Source of the DNA: Nectonema munidae
Lineage: Eukaryota > Nematomorpha > Nectonematoida > Nectonematidae
Assembly (NCBI GenBank): GCA_030549495.1
Contig: JAUIRK010000758.1
Coordinates: forward strand, 62,001 to 126,000
Reading direction: 5' to 3'
DNA: 64,000 nucleotides
This document shows, in pieces, positions 46,971 to 58,794 of the stretch (position 1 is its first letter; the number at the start of each line of letters is the position of its first letter). A program made the position numbers and the translations under genes. Under the pieces are notes generated by a model. The model was not told the DNA's origin. It did no database searches and worked only from the letters and a program-made list of their open reading frames with translations.

Positions 46971-47340
46971 TTGAATTTAGGCCCTTGTGAGAAATAATTC
47001 TTTCATGAGGAAATATCTTGGATCTTAAGGTGGCTTTTAGTAGTTTGGCTGAATTTACACTTATCGTTTCTGCTGTTGAGGTGTAACAAAAATTCTACAC
47101 TTAATTAGATGGTGTAATGTGAAGCCAAAGTCTGAAAAACTCGCCTCGATTGAGATTCCAATAACTGTCTGAATATCGAGTTGAGTGTTCTACAATGTAG
47201 TAGGGTAAGATTCTGTGTGTTAATGAATTCTAACCATGATTGCTTCACTTTTGTTGGTACTACTAACTTTCTTTTAGTATGATAGTATTATATCTTGCAA
47301 GTTTCAAAATTTTACAACACTCCAACTTTCAGTTACTTAT

Positions 47341-47760
47341 ATGACTCAGTTTATTCCTCTATCATATTTTATTGCTTTCACAACTCTCGACCACAAACCT
47401 TGCCATTTTTCACGAAGCTTCTACACACATCGCTCAACTCGTAGTAGCATAATTATTATTCTCATTCTCGTTGTGAAGCGAAGTATGGGTGTGTTTGCTG
47501 CATTTCTTTTGTTTGCCTCACCCACACTTTATTCCTCTGCCTCCACATGCTACCTCTGTGATCGGGGTTTGTTGTGGAGTTATCATCATCATCCTCTATC
47601 TATTCCATCTCACACTCCTGCCATCATGCACACACTGCTAGGAACGCTTCAAGCTGTTTTTCATGTATTTTTTTCTAGGAACTCGTGCACTTACAAACAA
47701 CTTGCGTGTACGTCTTTCTGAAAGGGTAAGCTTAACATTTTAGGGTGGTGGTTGTTTTTT
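47341..47760 (+). other. C-rich segment with donor-like site, possible 5' exon
   Basis: This 400-base stretch is markedly richer in C than its surroundings, has an uninterrupted frame of 126 codons (47341-47721) and ends at a donor-like GAAAGG|GTAAGC. The frame shows no known domain and many Ser/His/Leu codons. It could be an untranslated first exon or promoter of a downstream gene such as the EHD gene, but that is speculation. Confidence 0.2.
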
Positions 47761-48179
47761 CTTCATCTGAACGACTTAGGGGTCTTTTTTCTTTATAAAA
47801 ACGGCATGAGTTATTTCTCTCTATAACACGGAGAGAGTGCAGAAATAATATTTGTTTTAGTTAATTAAAAAATAGTAAGGCGCTTTTTTGACTTTAATTT
47901 ACGTGCTTTTATAAATCTGAGAGATTTGGCGTTAATATTTAAATAAAAAGAATACAATGATGATTTTTTGATCCATATGTGCCTTGAAAATGAAATAATT
48001 TATGTTAAATTTAAAGAACTAACCAAAAAATAATATTGAAAAAATATTAAAATAATAATTCCGAAGTCGATGCAGGAAAAAAGCCGAAAATAAACGACTT
48101 CATATACGAGGAGTAGGCAAAATTTTTGGTTCACTTTTAAAAATTTACACCTTTAACCCTCCCCCTCAACTAAAACTTC

Positions 48180-48480
48180 TCTTGTACAAAATTGGCTACA
48201 TCTTTTGCAACCATACTTCGTGACACTTCCTAAAATTGATCGCTGCATCTTTTGATACCGTTTTCATGGCAGTTGAATGACCTTTTCATGCCTAAATCTG
48301 TCAATCAAAATCAAAAGTTAAACTTTTTCAGCAAAATTCTGATAGTATCTCTGGTTAAAACTTTGGTTCTATATTATATACTCGTTTGAAAATTTATAAA
48401 TATATACAGTTTTGAACACATAACACTTTAAAGTTAAAATTTTTTCAAAATCATATTTACTTTTTTGGAAATGTCAATCA
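48180..48480 (-). repeat. Tail repeat flanking satellite array B, inverted
   Basis: The reverse complement contains GGTCATTCAACTGCCATG and an AATTTTGTACAA segment, matching the tail of array A at 45285-45385. It also contains GAACACATAACACTT (48412), the end of the 45106 block in reverse orientation. Confidence 0.65.
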
Positions 48481-49245
48481 AAATTTTGAAGGATGAGAAA
48501 TATATCTAATAAAATATACCTTCAAATTTTACATGAAATATATTTTTTTATATCAAATCGGGCATTCTGATTTCATTTTTAGACTTATTTTTGGAATTTA
48601 GAAATTGAAAATACCCATAAGTGTGTAACAAACCTGCGGTTTACTTCTAAAATCGGTCTCTGAAAACATTTATTCAAATTTTACATGGAATATACACATT
48701 ATTATAACAAATTAACAATCGCAATTTCATTTATAAATTCTTTTTGCATTTAGAATTTGAAAATGCCAATCAATGTGAAACAAATTTGGGGTTTATTTCT
48801 AAAATCTCTCTTCGAGAACACTGATTCAAATTTTACATGAAATATACACATTTTCATATCAAATCAACAATGCCTATTTCATTTATATATTATTTTTGCA
48901 TTTGTATTTCAAAATACTTATAAGTGTGAAACAAAGTTGCGGTTTATTTCTAAAATCTGTATTCGAGAACATTCATTCAAATTTTACATGAAATATACAC
49001 ATTTTCATATCAAATCAATAATGCCAATTTCATTTATAGATTTATTTGGATTTCAAAATACTTATAAGTGTGAAACAAATTTGCGGTTTATTTTTAAAAG
49101 CTGTCTCTGAGAACATTAATTAAAATTTTAGATTAATTATACACGCTTTTATAACAAATCAACAATGCAAATTTCATTTATAGATTTTTTTTGGATTTAG
49201 AATTTAAAAATACTTGTAAGCGTGAATCAAATTTGCAAATCAGGT
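48480..49245 (-). repeat. Satellite array B, same family as A but inverted
   Basis: About five copies with landmarks GCGGTTTATTTCTAAAATC at 48636, 48788, 48939 and 49083 (spacings 152, 151 and 144). The reverse-complemented unit aligns with array A: both have TTGATTTGATATGAAAAT versus GTGATTTAGTATAAAAAT, then TTTAAAATTTGAAT, and AACCGCAAATTTG versus AACCACAAATTTG. The two arrays face each other across about 2.7 kb. Confidence 0.78.
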
Positions 49246-49766
49246 GTTTTACACATATGTACGCATTTTTAAGTAGGCTGAATCCAACGGTGATGTTTAT
49301 TTTTTATAAAAATTAATCATACCTGTCAAATAATGATTGACATATGACGCTTCAACTGAAATAAAAGACTTCATGATTAAATAGTTATACGTAGCTATAT
49401 ATGTAATTTATTTTGTCACAGAACAAATAGAATTATAAGTAGGCAAAACAAAATTGCAAAAAAAATAAAATATAACTGAAAATGATATAGAACTAAAAAC
49501 GGGATTTTATACCGAATTCAATGAGGTGATTTTTTTAATGAAATTAATTAAATACAAAACAAGGACTCTGTAGAGGCATATTTTGATGTGCATCATTTTA
49601 TTTGAAGGAGAAAGACAGTTCGTTTATACCATTAACTCTACAATATCTCGATACAAGCTGAATCGGTCAATTTAAATAAGTTTCGTGTTTGACCATTTTG
49701 AGAAAGTTTTATACGTATAATCAAACAATATACAAAAGAACGAAGATGATAAAGTTGAAACATAAT

Positions 49767-50690
49767 TTATTTATAATTAAAATTTGAGCGTTTTTTATAT
49801 CTAATCATTTGGTTGTCGTATCGTTTCCCTAAAATAAAAAATATTTTCACCTCAATTTGAGTTTTCTGCATAAAATTTGCTATTTTATTTAATAATTGCT
49901 GGCAGTATTTAAAAAAAAGTGAATGATCTCCTTTATTAAAAACTGTCAAGGATAATAAAAATAGTTTGAAAAAAAAGAGAAAAACTTTATTCAAAAATTT
50001 GTCTTTTTGATAATCAAGATTCAAAAAAACATTTCTATTCAAAATCATAAGAAATTTACATTTCTTGGGTTTTTCTCTTTATTAAAAGCAAAAATAGTAC
50101 CTGCATTTACTCTTGCCGTATCTAATAGATAAGAAAAAGCGGCTACTGTCCATTTTTTTGTTTTTCTATTTGTGGAATAATTTTTTATTCTCTGATCGAG
50201 TATATCCATTCCACCCTTGGAAAAATTGTACTGTTTAAAAATTGCAAGTTTACTTTTTTCATCGTCTACTGTAATTCCTAAAATTGGGGGGGGGGGGGGT
50301 CTGGAAGTCAAAACTAATACATTTTTCTTTCCTTTTGATTTAGAAAATACTACAGAACTATGAATTGATAAAAATTCTCTATCTATATCTCAGCAAAACT
50401 TATAAGAAAATTCATCTCTATTATCTAAAGTTTTTATACTTTGTGGAATACCTTTTCTTCTTGTGTCTATTGTACCGACTATAGTTAATCGTTTTTTATA
50501 CAACCAATCAGCTATTTCTATAGAGGTATACAAACGGTCAATGGTTAAATTCCAACCTCTCAAAGATAAATATGCAGTGATGATGCCTCTTATAAGTGTA
50601 TAAGTTCTATATAATTTTTCTCAATATATACATCGTTACCTTGACAAAACTTGGATGGCATTTTCTGAATAAGAGGGAGCTTACTTTATA
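49767..50690 (-). pseudogene. Second piggyBac-type transposase relic
   Basis: Minus strand. RGIITAYLSLRGWNLTIDR with the catalytic Asp, LYTSIEIADWLYKKRLTIVG, TIDTRRKGIPQSIK, SSVVFSKSKGKKNVLVL, LGITVDDEKSKLAIFKQYN and FSKGGMDILDQRIKNYSTNR with the third Asp, then VAAFSYLLDTARVNAGTIF. Domain order matches the C-terminal half of piggyBac transposases; it is a different subfamily from the copy at 11346-13012. A poly-G run at 50287-50299 gives Pro repeats. The N-terminal half is missing and a few stops or shifts are present. No TTAA-flanked end was found. Confidence 0.82.
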
Positions 50691-51199
50691 TATACAAATG
50701 TAAGAAAGTTTGAGAAGTTATAACTTCATTCCTCCGAAATAGAAACCTATCAAATTTTGCATATCTGTATGCACATATAAATGGAATATTCAAAGTTTAA
50801 AAACATTCGAAAAAATGATAAATATTTTAAAAAAACATGATGTAATCATGCAAACTCCAGTTTAAATATAATTCACAGCCTAATTTTCATTATATAGTCT
50901 AAAATGAAAAAAATTTTTTTTAACATAAATGAATCAATTTTATAGTATAATGATGAGTATCAAATTGATATTCGTGCCTCATTGGAAATTTTGATACTGA
51001 AAAAATTTGTTTTATTATTATAGATTCCAAATAAAATCTAAACTTCAAAGAGAAATAAATTCATTTTTGAAACTAAAATTTTTAATATAGTCTTTAGAAA
51101 ATACCATGAAAATAAATCGTTCAAAAATCAGTACAATATATCTGACCGCAAACATAACCACGATTTTGAAAAAGCTCACAAATTAATCAAAAATGATAA

Positions 51200-51930
51200 A
51201 AAAAACTTTTTATAACTACTTAAATAAAGAGTTAATTTTTTCAGTTGGGCTGTCATATGTCAATAAATTTTTGACAAGTTTAATTAATTTTTTAAAAAAA
51301 TTAACGTGACCATCGTATTCAGCATACATGAAAACGGGTGTATATAAATAGGAAATTTTGTATAACCATTTAAACTAAAAGTTTCTTTTTTTAGTTGAGC
51401 TGTCATATATCAATCAATTTTTTGACAGGTTTGGTTGTTTTTTTATAAATAAACTTGACCATCGTGTTCAGCACACTTGAAAATGGGTATATATGTGTAA
51501 AAAAACTTTGTATAACCATTTAAACTAAAAGTTTCTTTTTTTAGTTGAGCTGTCATATATCAATCAATTTTTTGACAGGTTTGGTTGTTTTTTTATAAAT
51601 AAACTTGACCATCGTGTTCAGCACACTTGAAAATGGGTATATATGTGTAAAAAAAACTTTGTATAACGATTTAAACTAAAAGTTTCTTTTTTTAGTTGAG
51701 CTGTCATATATCAATCAATTTTTTGACAGGTTTGGTTGATTTTAAAAAAAAAATAAACGTGACCATCGTGTTCAGCACACTTGAAAATGGGTATATATGT
51801 GTAAAAAAACTTTGTATAACCATTTAAACTAAAAGTTTCTTTTTTTAGTTGAGTTGTCATATATCAATCAATTTTTTGGCAGGTTTGGTTGATTTTTATA
51901 AGAAAATAAATGTCACGATCAGATTCGCAA
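51200..51930. repeat. Satellite array C, 150-153 bp monomer
   Basis: Five tandem copies, starting at TATAACNANTTAAA near 51211, 51361, 51511, 51662 and 51815. Copies 2-5 are almost identical, sharing AGTTGAGCTGTCATATATC and CATCGTGTTCAGCACACTTG; copy 1 is diverged. The unit resembles arrays A and B only weakly, so I treat it as a separate or distant family. Confidence 0.9.
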
Positions 51931-52477
51931 TCAATCATTTAGTAGGTTCACGCAAAAATTTTGTAAAGATTTGCAATCATTCAAGAAAAACCGAGGGAGG
52001 GGGGAGCTAAAATCGCCCCCGTCACTGAGAAAATGAAAATAGACCGTCACTAATAGGGTTTTTGGAAAAATAGGCAAGACAAAAGTTCTTTTGTTAATAT
52101 GGTAATTTTAAGTTTTAATTTAAGAGTAATTTTATTGATTCAATTTCTCTAACGCTTGTAAAAATGGCTAACTTAATTTTCCTCATACTTACATTATTTA
52201 AAGTTCTAATTTTAAAGAGAAATGTGCCAAAACTTCGATAAAAAATAGTGTTAATTGTATGACGACTATTCTTTGAAAAATAATTACCAGTTTAAACCTT
52301 TTCATGCATTCAAAACAATGAATATACATGAAAAATAACTTCACTATTCAAGAATTAAAATTCTCATTCAACTGCAAAAAAGTAAAACACGTGAAAAAAC
52401 CCCATTTTATTAAAAAAAATACTTTGATCTAATCAATGTTCATGTAGTATGAAATATTTATACTTTTACAATTTAGA

Positions 52478-52660
52478 GCCGACTCTGACTTTGACTAAAG
52501 AAGACTCCTTCTATATGCCTACAAAAATTAAACAAATTTTTTCCTTTAATTAAAATACCTAAAAAACCGTCTCTGATTCCGACTTTTAAATTTTATTTCA
52601 TACTGACTCCGATTCCTATCCATTTGAAATCTCTGACTCCCGACTCTTTATCGTGGCGGC
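52478..52660. repeat. Degenerate GACTCC-type hexamer repeat
   Basis: Repeated GACTCTGACTTTGAC, GACTCCTTC, GACTCCGATTCC and CTGACTCCCGACTC. Same dispersed low-complexity family as near 31990 and 53950. Confidence 0.65.
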
Positions 52661-52760
52661 ATGAATAAAGCTTTGATACTTCAAGGTCGTGGGTTCAAAT
52701 CCAACATCAACCTTCTTTGCTCATAGTGACTTATTCAGTTCGACACTCGTAGTTTGTTTA
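52655..52760 (+). repeat. tRNA-derived SINE fragment (family 2)
   Basis: CAAGGTCGTGGGTTCAAATCC is a B box; the following ACATCAACCTTCTTTGCTCATAG aligns with the tail of the minus-strand copy at 21541-21690. The A-box side is decayed. Confidence 0.55.
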
Positions 52761-52813
52761 TCCTCCTCCGATATTTTCGTTGTACTTAAAAACAGACGAC
52801 ACAACGTTTCACT

Positions 52814-53092
52814 TTGTATGCATTTATTAGATTTGTTTTGCTGACACATTCATTTATCTCTTTCTTTCTCCCTTCTCAACAAAATATTTTCAAGATCAAT
52901 ATTTTTTGCTTATATGTATTCAAATTCATCAATCCATCAGCTAATCACATCACGCAAACATTGTTTTTGTTACCAACTATTAGAATGTGTCTTTTATTTT
53001 CTTCAAACATCATCATCCATCGACCATCACCCATCCTATTCAAGAGTAAGGCATTTTATGCATCCCCTTTTCCAATAAGTTCATGGACGTAA
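52814..53092 (+). other. C-rich open segment of unknown nature
   Basis: A 92-codon open frame without a recognisable domain, in sequence richer in C than its neighbours, followed by a run of CCAACCAACAAACCAACCC near 53225. A donor-like CAAGA|GTAAGG lies at about 53044. It may be an untranslated exon or just biased DNA. Confidence 0.15.
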
Positions 53093-53949
53093 TGTAACAT
53101 GTCTTTTAGCTTTCAAAATGGTCGTTTCGCAAATTGAGTTTATCACATTAAATTAATATACTGAAGCAAAATTAATCATCGGCCCTGATTTTTTCAATAT
53201 TTGTCAATTTAAGGGGTAACCGACCAACCAACAAACCAACCCACTTTGCAATTGCGCGTTCTATTTTATTTTCTTGTAATCAATAAGTTTGCAATTTGTC
53301 TATCAGCTCCTCTCATACGCACAACGTCATACCAGTGGCATATCCGGGCTCTACTGTTAGTAGACAAGTCTTATTTTTTGATTTGGCGACCGAAAAGCAC
53401 GCTTGGTCTTATGATGAGTCTCTAGCTTGTCTTTTTTCATAGAATTATTAGACATTAACAAAAAAAATTTTTAATATTTTCTCAGTAACTTTCTTCAGGA
53501 GTACTTCCAATTATTTTCAAAAGAATTGGAAAAAAACTATTACCAAATTAATTTTATAAATAATCAACCCGAATGATACCTTGTTGCGTCTTTACACTTG
53601 AAAAATGGCTAAAATTGCAACTTTGGACAATAAAAAAGAATAAAAATCTTTAAAATATAAATTATATAATTTGGAATCAGCGTATTATAACTCTATCAAC
53701 ATTTTACTTTTTGATATTTGCTTATTCAAAATCAGCATTTGATCATTTTAGTATCGGGTGTGCAAATTCTTCACACTTTCTCCAATTTCAAAGTCAATTG
53801 AATAAAAAATTACTAAGCTTTAGTTCAATCCGTGGCATCATTTGTTAGACCACACCTTATCCCTCTTCTAAAGGCGGTGAGTGTTTTCACTAGAAGTTTT
53901 ATTACCTTTTTCTTTCTCACTCTGCACAATTATTGAATGTTCAAAGGAG

Positions 53950-54260
53950 AGTTAGGAAAAGTCCAAGTCAGGAATCGGTGGGGTCTTAGTCGGTATCCAA
54001 TAAAATCTAGGAATTGAAGTCGGGCGGTTCTTTCAAGTATTTTAAATATAAAAAAATAATCTAATTTTTGTAAGCGCATGGCGACTGTCTCTTCTTTACC
54101 CGAAGTCGGAATCGAAGAGTTGGTGTTTCATTTATTAAGCACTTAAATATTTGACGCCAGAGACGGATTTTTTTTAACTACCTGCAGCCGGAATCGGCTT
54201 TTTGTATGTACTAGGAGTCAGAATCAAAGCCAGGTGTTTTCCCTTCGACTCCGCAGACCT
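53950..54260. repeat. Degenerate AGTCGG-type hexamer repeat
   Basis: GTCAGGAATCGGTGGGG, AAGTCGGGCGG, GAAGTCGGAATCGAAG, AGCCGGAATCGGC and GACTCCGCAG in about 300 bases. Confidence 0.6.
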
Positions 54261-54264
54261 AGTT

Positions 54265-55331
54265 GAGAAACGCCAAGACCAAACATTCGTGAATATAAAT
54301 CGTATATATAAGAATTAATCGCTAAAAATTTCTTTCTCCTTTTAAAGAATCTCATGCTTTTCTACAAACTGTTTCATTTTTGTTAAAAATGATATAAAAA
54401 GAATAAGTTCCTAGATTCTGAAATTATTGTGTAATCAATACACATTTTTGTATAAGCGATTCTTATTCATTGACGGTTGAATGTATGTATTAGAGGTGTA
54501 TCAGATATCCACAAAAATTTTACATCCTCTAAACATCCTCATCTGTGGATCATTTAAGTTTCAACATTCTCAATAACATCCTCAATTTACATTCATTTTT
54601 CTTTTTTACTACTACATAGCTCAAAGTTTTTTCGAAATTTTTCAATTTTTACTTTATCCAAAATTTTCATGGTAAGTATTTCTCTATGATAACACATATG
54701 CATTGACATATTTTCTCTGAATTTCTAAGAAGTATAGACTTTGGGTTTGCTTAGAATTGAAATTATTATATCCGAATCCGCGAATACAAAAAATTCACAT
54801 TCGATACATCTCAAAAATATATATTGAAGTGTCCCAGAAATGAAGAAAGAAAATAATTTTTTGGCACTCATTGTTTTTAAATTCCAAATACTGTATATAA
54901 ACATTTAAAACTAAAAAGAAATATTGTAAACATTTTTTTCTGAATTAATTGTTTGAATAAATTTTATTAATGTCTAAACTCAATTTCTAGTGAAAACTAA
55001 TCATCCATTTTGTTCAACTATAAATAATTTCCAAGATCAACAAATAATTTGTTGTCATTTTTAATACAAATACTTGAAAACGAATCCATAAGCTACTTCT
55101 GATGGGAAAATTTTTTAAGAATCTTTCATTTCAGTTGCAAACGTTTTTATATATTATTTACAACTAGAAAAAAAATGAGTGTCAAAATATTATTATTTTT
55201 GCCGCACCCTATATATGTATGTGTTTTAGCGAAGTTTGTTTTATATTTGAAATAACTGTTTTTAGAAATCCTATCAACTACTTTAAAAGGCGGGAAAGTT
55301 GATTTCAAATTAGCATGCGTTTTCTGCACAG
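54265..55331. other. Upstream intron or 5' flank of the EHD gene
   Basis: AT-rich, no clear exon encoding the expected short N terminus (M-F-S-W type) was found. A perfect donor string ATG|GTAAGT at about 54670 is out of phase with the first EHD exon found. Confidence 0.35.
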
Positions 55332-56220
55332 CGACAAAGACTCCAATAATGAAATTTACATGAATGTGAATGAAGGCTTGCGCCGATTGTACAAACAAAA
55401 GTTACTTCCTCTTGAAAAGGAGTACAAATTCAATGAATTTCACTCTCCGTTCCTAGAGGATGCGGATTTTGAAGCTAAGCCCATGGTTCTCCTCGTTGGC
55501 CAGTACTCCACGGGCAAGACCACTTTCCTCAAGTTCATCCTTGGCCAAGATTTCCCGGGCATTCGCATTGGCCCAGAGCCTACGACTGAATCCTTCACCT
55601 CGATCATGTACGGGGAAAATGAGTCGATTGTTCCTGGAAATGCGTTGGTCGTGGATCCAAGCAAGCAGTTTAGGCCTTTGACACGCTTTGGAAACGCCTT
55701 TCTTAACCGCTTCCAGTGCTCACAAATGCCGAGTTCCGTTTTATCCAGCATTTCGCTCGTAGACACTCCCGGTATTTTGTCTGGTGAAAAGCAGAGGACG
55801 GACCGTGGCTATGATTTCACGGGTGTGCTTGGCTGGTTTGCAGAACGCGCAGACCGAATCATTCTTCTCTTTGACGCCCACAAACTCGACATTTCCGACG
55901 AATTCAAAGTCGCGATCCAGGCCATTCGCTCCTACGATGAAAAGATCAGAATCGTCCTAAACAAAGCGGACGGCATTGACGCACAGCAGTTGATGCGGGT
56001 TTACGGCGCCCTTATGTGGTCACTCGGGCGAGTTTTAATGACTCCTGAAGTTCCACGAGTGTACATCGGCTCTTTCTGGGATGCACCGCTCGTTTACGAC
56101 ATCAATCGAAGCTTGTTTGATGCTGAGTCCAGCGACTTGTTCAGTGACTTACAGACTCTTCCCAAAACAGCAACCATCAGAAAACTCAATGACTTGATCA
56201 AAAGAGCACGTCTTGCTAAG
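55332..56220 (+). CDS. EHD1: EHD-family membrane-remodelling ATPase, exon with the G domain
   Basis: EHD (RME-1/Past1) proteins are dynamin-like ATPases that bind and tubulate endosomal membranes during endocytic recycling. This exon encodes the N-terminal helices (EGLRRLYKQKLLPLE), the P-loop GQYSTGKTT at 55498-55524, the switch region (RIGPEPTTESF), DTPG at 55762-55773, the invariant GILSGEKQR, LLFDAHKLDISDEF, NKAD at 55960-55971, and LMWSLGRV. It ends LIKRARLAK at a codon boundary with donor GTAGCT. I start it at the acceptor TTTTCTGCACAG, because the family has about ten residues before this point (M-F-S-W...) in a separate exon. An in-frame ATG at 55315 would otherwise give MRFLHSDKDSNN. 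The gene symbol refers to the family; which vertebrate paralogue it equals is not meaningful in an arthropod. GC content is clearly above its flanks. Confidence 0.95.
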
Positions 56221-57365
56221 GTAGCTAATCCATTTCTTCTACCTTTTCACCTTCTTTTGTCATCAAAAATCGTGCATATCTATTTTTACACTTAAATATA
56301 CATTAAACCTGCTGTGAAAGGAATATGAGCGTGTGAGGGCGTGTAAATGATTTGTAAATATTTGCTTCCAATTTGTTATAATAACTTTTTAAAAAATGAA
56401 ATTAGTGTTTTCGGTTATCTTTTTGGCAATTTGATTAAAGCAGCCAAAGCTTTATTCATATGCACTTAGTTTTGAATGTGTTTCATGCAACTGATTATCT
56501 CCTTCCTTTGAGTTCCAAGAGCCAACAAAAAGAAAAATTTTCAAGTTTATCCGAATACATCTTTTTAAATGACACGTTTTTGATGATAGCAAAATCACTA
56601 AAAACAATACCTTCAAATTTCCTAACACCAAGATATAGAAATAGATAATACCAAATATAAATTTATTTTTGCATTCACATTTAATACCGATTTAAAAAAT
56701 TTAATTGTAGTAAACATTATCAAAAATCTTATTTTTACACAGTTTTTCTAAATTTATTTACATCAAAATCAAACATAGAGCAAATTTTCCAATAAAAAGT
56801 ACACAAAGATGTCTTCCTTTTTTAACATCGCACACACAGATAAATGTCGGAATAAAAGAGATTGTCTCACGTCTTCATACTTTTGTGGTTTTCTTAGATA
56901 GTAACTAAAAATTTTGAGGGCTCTTCTCCTGTGTCAAACCTCTTGAGATTTTTGGGGGATTTACTAGATATGATTTAAACAATCAAGCCTTTTATTACGA
57001 AAATACTTTCGTTTTTATTATTATTATTATTATTATCAAAGTTGCCTCGAATACTTGGTAATTTTTTTACACTTTAAAATTTTCCGTTTTTTGTCACACC
57101 ATATCTGAATTATGAATAAACAGAATGAAAATTCAACGATTCCAAGTTTAAATTAAAAATAATAAGTAGGAAAATGTATCCACCAGAGGCAAGTAATGTG
57201 TTCCAAAATTCTATAAATGTTACTACATATAAACAAATTATGATTTATCGATTCAAAATATTATCTCGATGCCAATGTTAATGTAAATAACTTTAAACTA
57301 GACATCTGATTGGATATTTTTGTTATATCTTAAAAGGACTAGATAAAAATTGCCTGTCAAAAAAG

Positions 57366-57520
57366 TGTCGGCAGATGGCCCAGTGGTAGGAGCTTAGGGT
57401 ATTGATTCAGCTGGTCTGGGTTCGATTCTCAATCATGACTATCATTACCATCTGTCCAGCTATGGAAGGCTATTCTTCCCTATGTATGCTATACCGATAA
57501 CTAAAAAAAAAGTTAAAAAA
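57366..57520 (+). repeat. tRNA-derived SINE (family 1)
   Basis: Starts TGTCGGCAGATGGCCCAGTGG, with A box TGGCCCAGTGG and B box GGTCTGGGTTCGATTCTC, and ends CTATACCGATAACT followed by a long A-rich tail. Inserted in the sense orientation in EHD intron 1. Matches the minus-strand copy at 22803-22944. Confidence 0.85.
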
Positions 57521-57529
57521 ATAAATTTA

Positions 57530-57672
57530 TTTAAAATTTTTAAAAAAAAAAAAAAAAATAAAAAAAAAAAAAATAATACTTCTTTAATAAAAAAGGTGGT
57601 TTTTTTTTTTTTTTTAATATTTTTTTTTTAGTGAGTTTATTCAAAAAAAAATTTTTTTTTTTTTTCTTATCA
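57530..57672. repeat. Homopolymer-rich A/T tract
   Basis: Consecutive A and T runs of 9-16 bases. Part is the SINE tail, but the alternating long runs also resemble a low-quality assembly stretch. Confidence 0.55.
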
Positions 57673-58383
57673 GATTTGCTTGATTGTTGGCAAAAAAAAT
57701 TTTTAGCAAAGGTATCTCTTCTTTCAGATTCTCGTAGTGATATTTTTCTGGTATACTGTCAAATTTTTCGATTTTCACTCCTTGTCTCACATAACTCAGT
57801 ATGACTGTATTTCTTATGTTGGAATATTGTTTTTTTGAATTCCCTAATTTAAGTGGTTAAGAAATTAAAAATGAAAAGTGATTATTATTATTAGTTTTTC
57901 GTATAAATAATATGGCACACGTGCCAAGTAGCAAAACGTACACCTTGGTTATAATAACCATATTTCAAGATAGAGAGACATCAGGATTAAGTTACATCCT
58001 TACATGTTGTTTCTATGGTCTATTTTAAATGATCAGAAGTTAGCTGTATTTGTTAATATTTAATTTCAATAAAAAATATCACTCAACGAAAATAGTTTTG
58101 ATACGATACGAAATTATAAACGTTCGCAAAGTTAAGCTTCCTGTTTTTAAATTAAGGTGGCGTGGCTAATGCCCATTTTTTGAAATCAGTTGTATGCTTA
58201 GTAGCACAGATCATAACATGTTAAAATTAATTAACCTCCTTACCATGTTCAGCATAAACAAGGAAACTCATAAAAATGTGCTGGTATTTTGAGGAGAATC
58301 TTTAAGTTATTTTTTTTTAAATAAAAATCTTTGATTTCTGATAAACTTAAAAGTAAACAAATTAAGTATTTAAATAATTTGAA

Positions 58384-58450
58384 ACCTGTGTGATTTTTGT
58401 AAAAAAAACATTTCAACACTTCATCAATGCAGATAGATTTAGATTAGACT
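58384..58450 (+). repeat. Dispersed repeat fragment
   Basis: ACACTTCATCAATGCAGATAGATT is shared with 28736-28760 and 60586-60610 (there CATTTCATCAATGCAGGTAGATT). Confidence 0.7.
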
Positions 58451-58794
58451 TCTTTCAAAAGTTATCCTATTTTGCCGTAAAGAAAATTTTAATCTAACTA
58501 CTACTTTCTTTATACTGTGAAAAAAGTTGAATAAAATTACATTTATTTGCATTCATTTTGACTTGTTAGAAGTGTTTGCCATTTATTTCATTATCAAAAG
58601 GCTTCGTATATTCTATTTTCTAGTTATTTTTACTTTACTGCAGAAACCGATACCCACATAGTTTTACTTATGTTCAATGAGTCTCCTTATTACCGCAAAA
58701 ATTCCATTTTTACAAAAGTTATGTCCGTTTTTCCGGGTTGGCTCACGTATAATTTGACGCATGTTCAGCATAAACGGTCTAGATTTCGTTTTAG

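Larger units (their letters stand above)
56221..58794 (+). other. EHD intron 1
   Basis: 2574 bases, GTAGCT...TTTTAG. It contains a family-1 SINE (57366-57520), a homopolymer-rich tract (57530-57672) and a copy of the CATCAATGCAGATAGATT repeat at about 58384-58450. Phase 0. Confidence 0.85.

Noticed and set aside
53938-53955. ATGTTCAAAGGAGA before GTTAGG as the missing EHD N-terminal exon
   Set aside because: The phase would fit, but the donor is very weak and the peptide is not family-like.
54660-54684. ATG immediately followed by a perfect donor GTAAGT as the first EHD exon
   Set aside because: Joining it to the acceptor at 55331 gives a wrong phase and an early stop.
55440-55766. Minus-strand 108-codon open frame across the EHD exon
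   Set aside because: It is the antisense shadow of the conserved EHD G domain; no independent coding sign.
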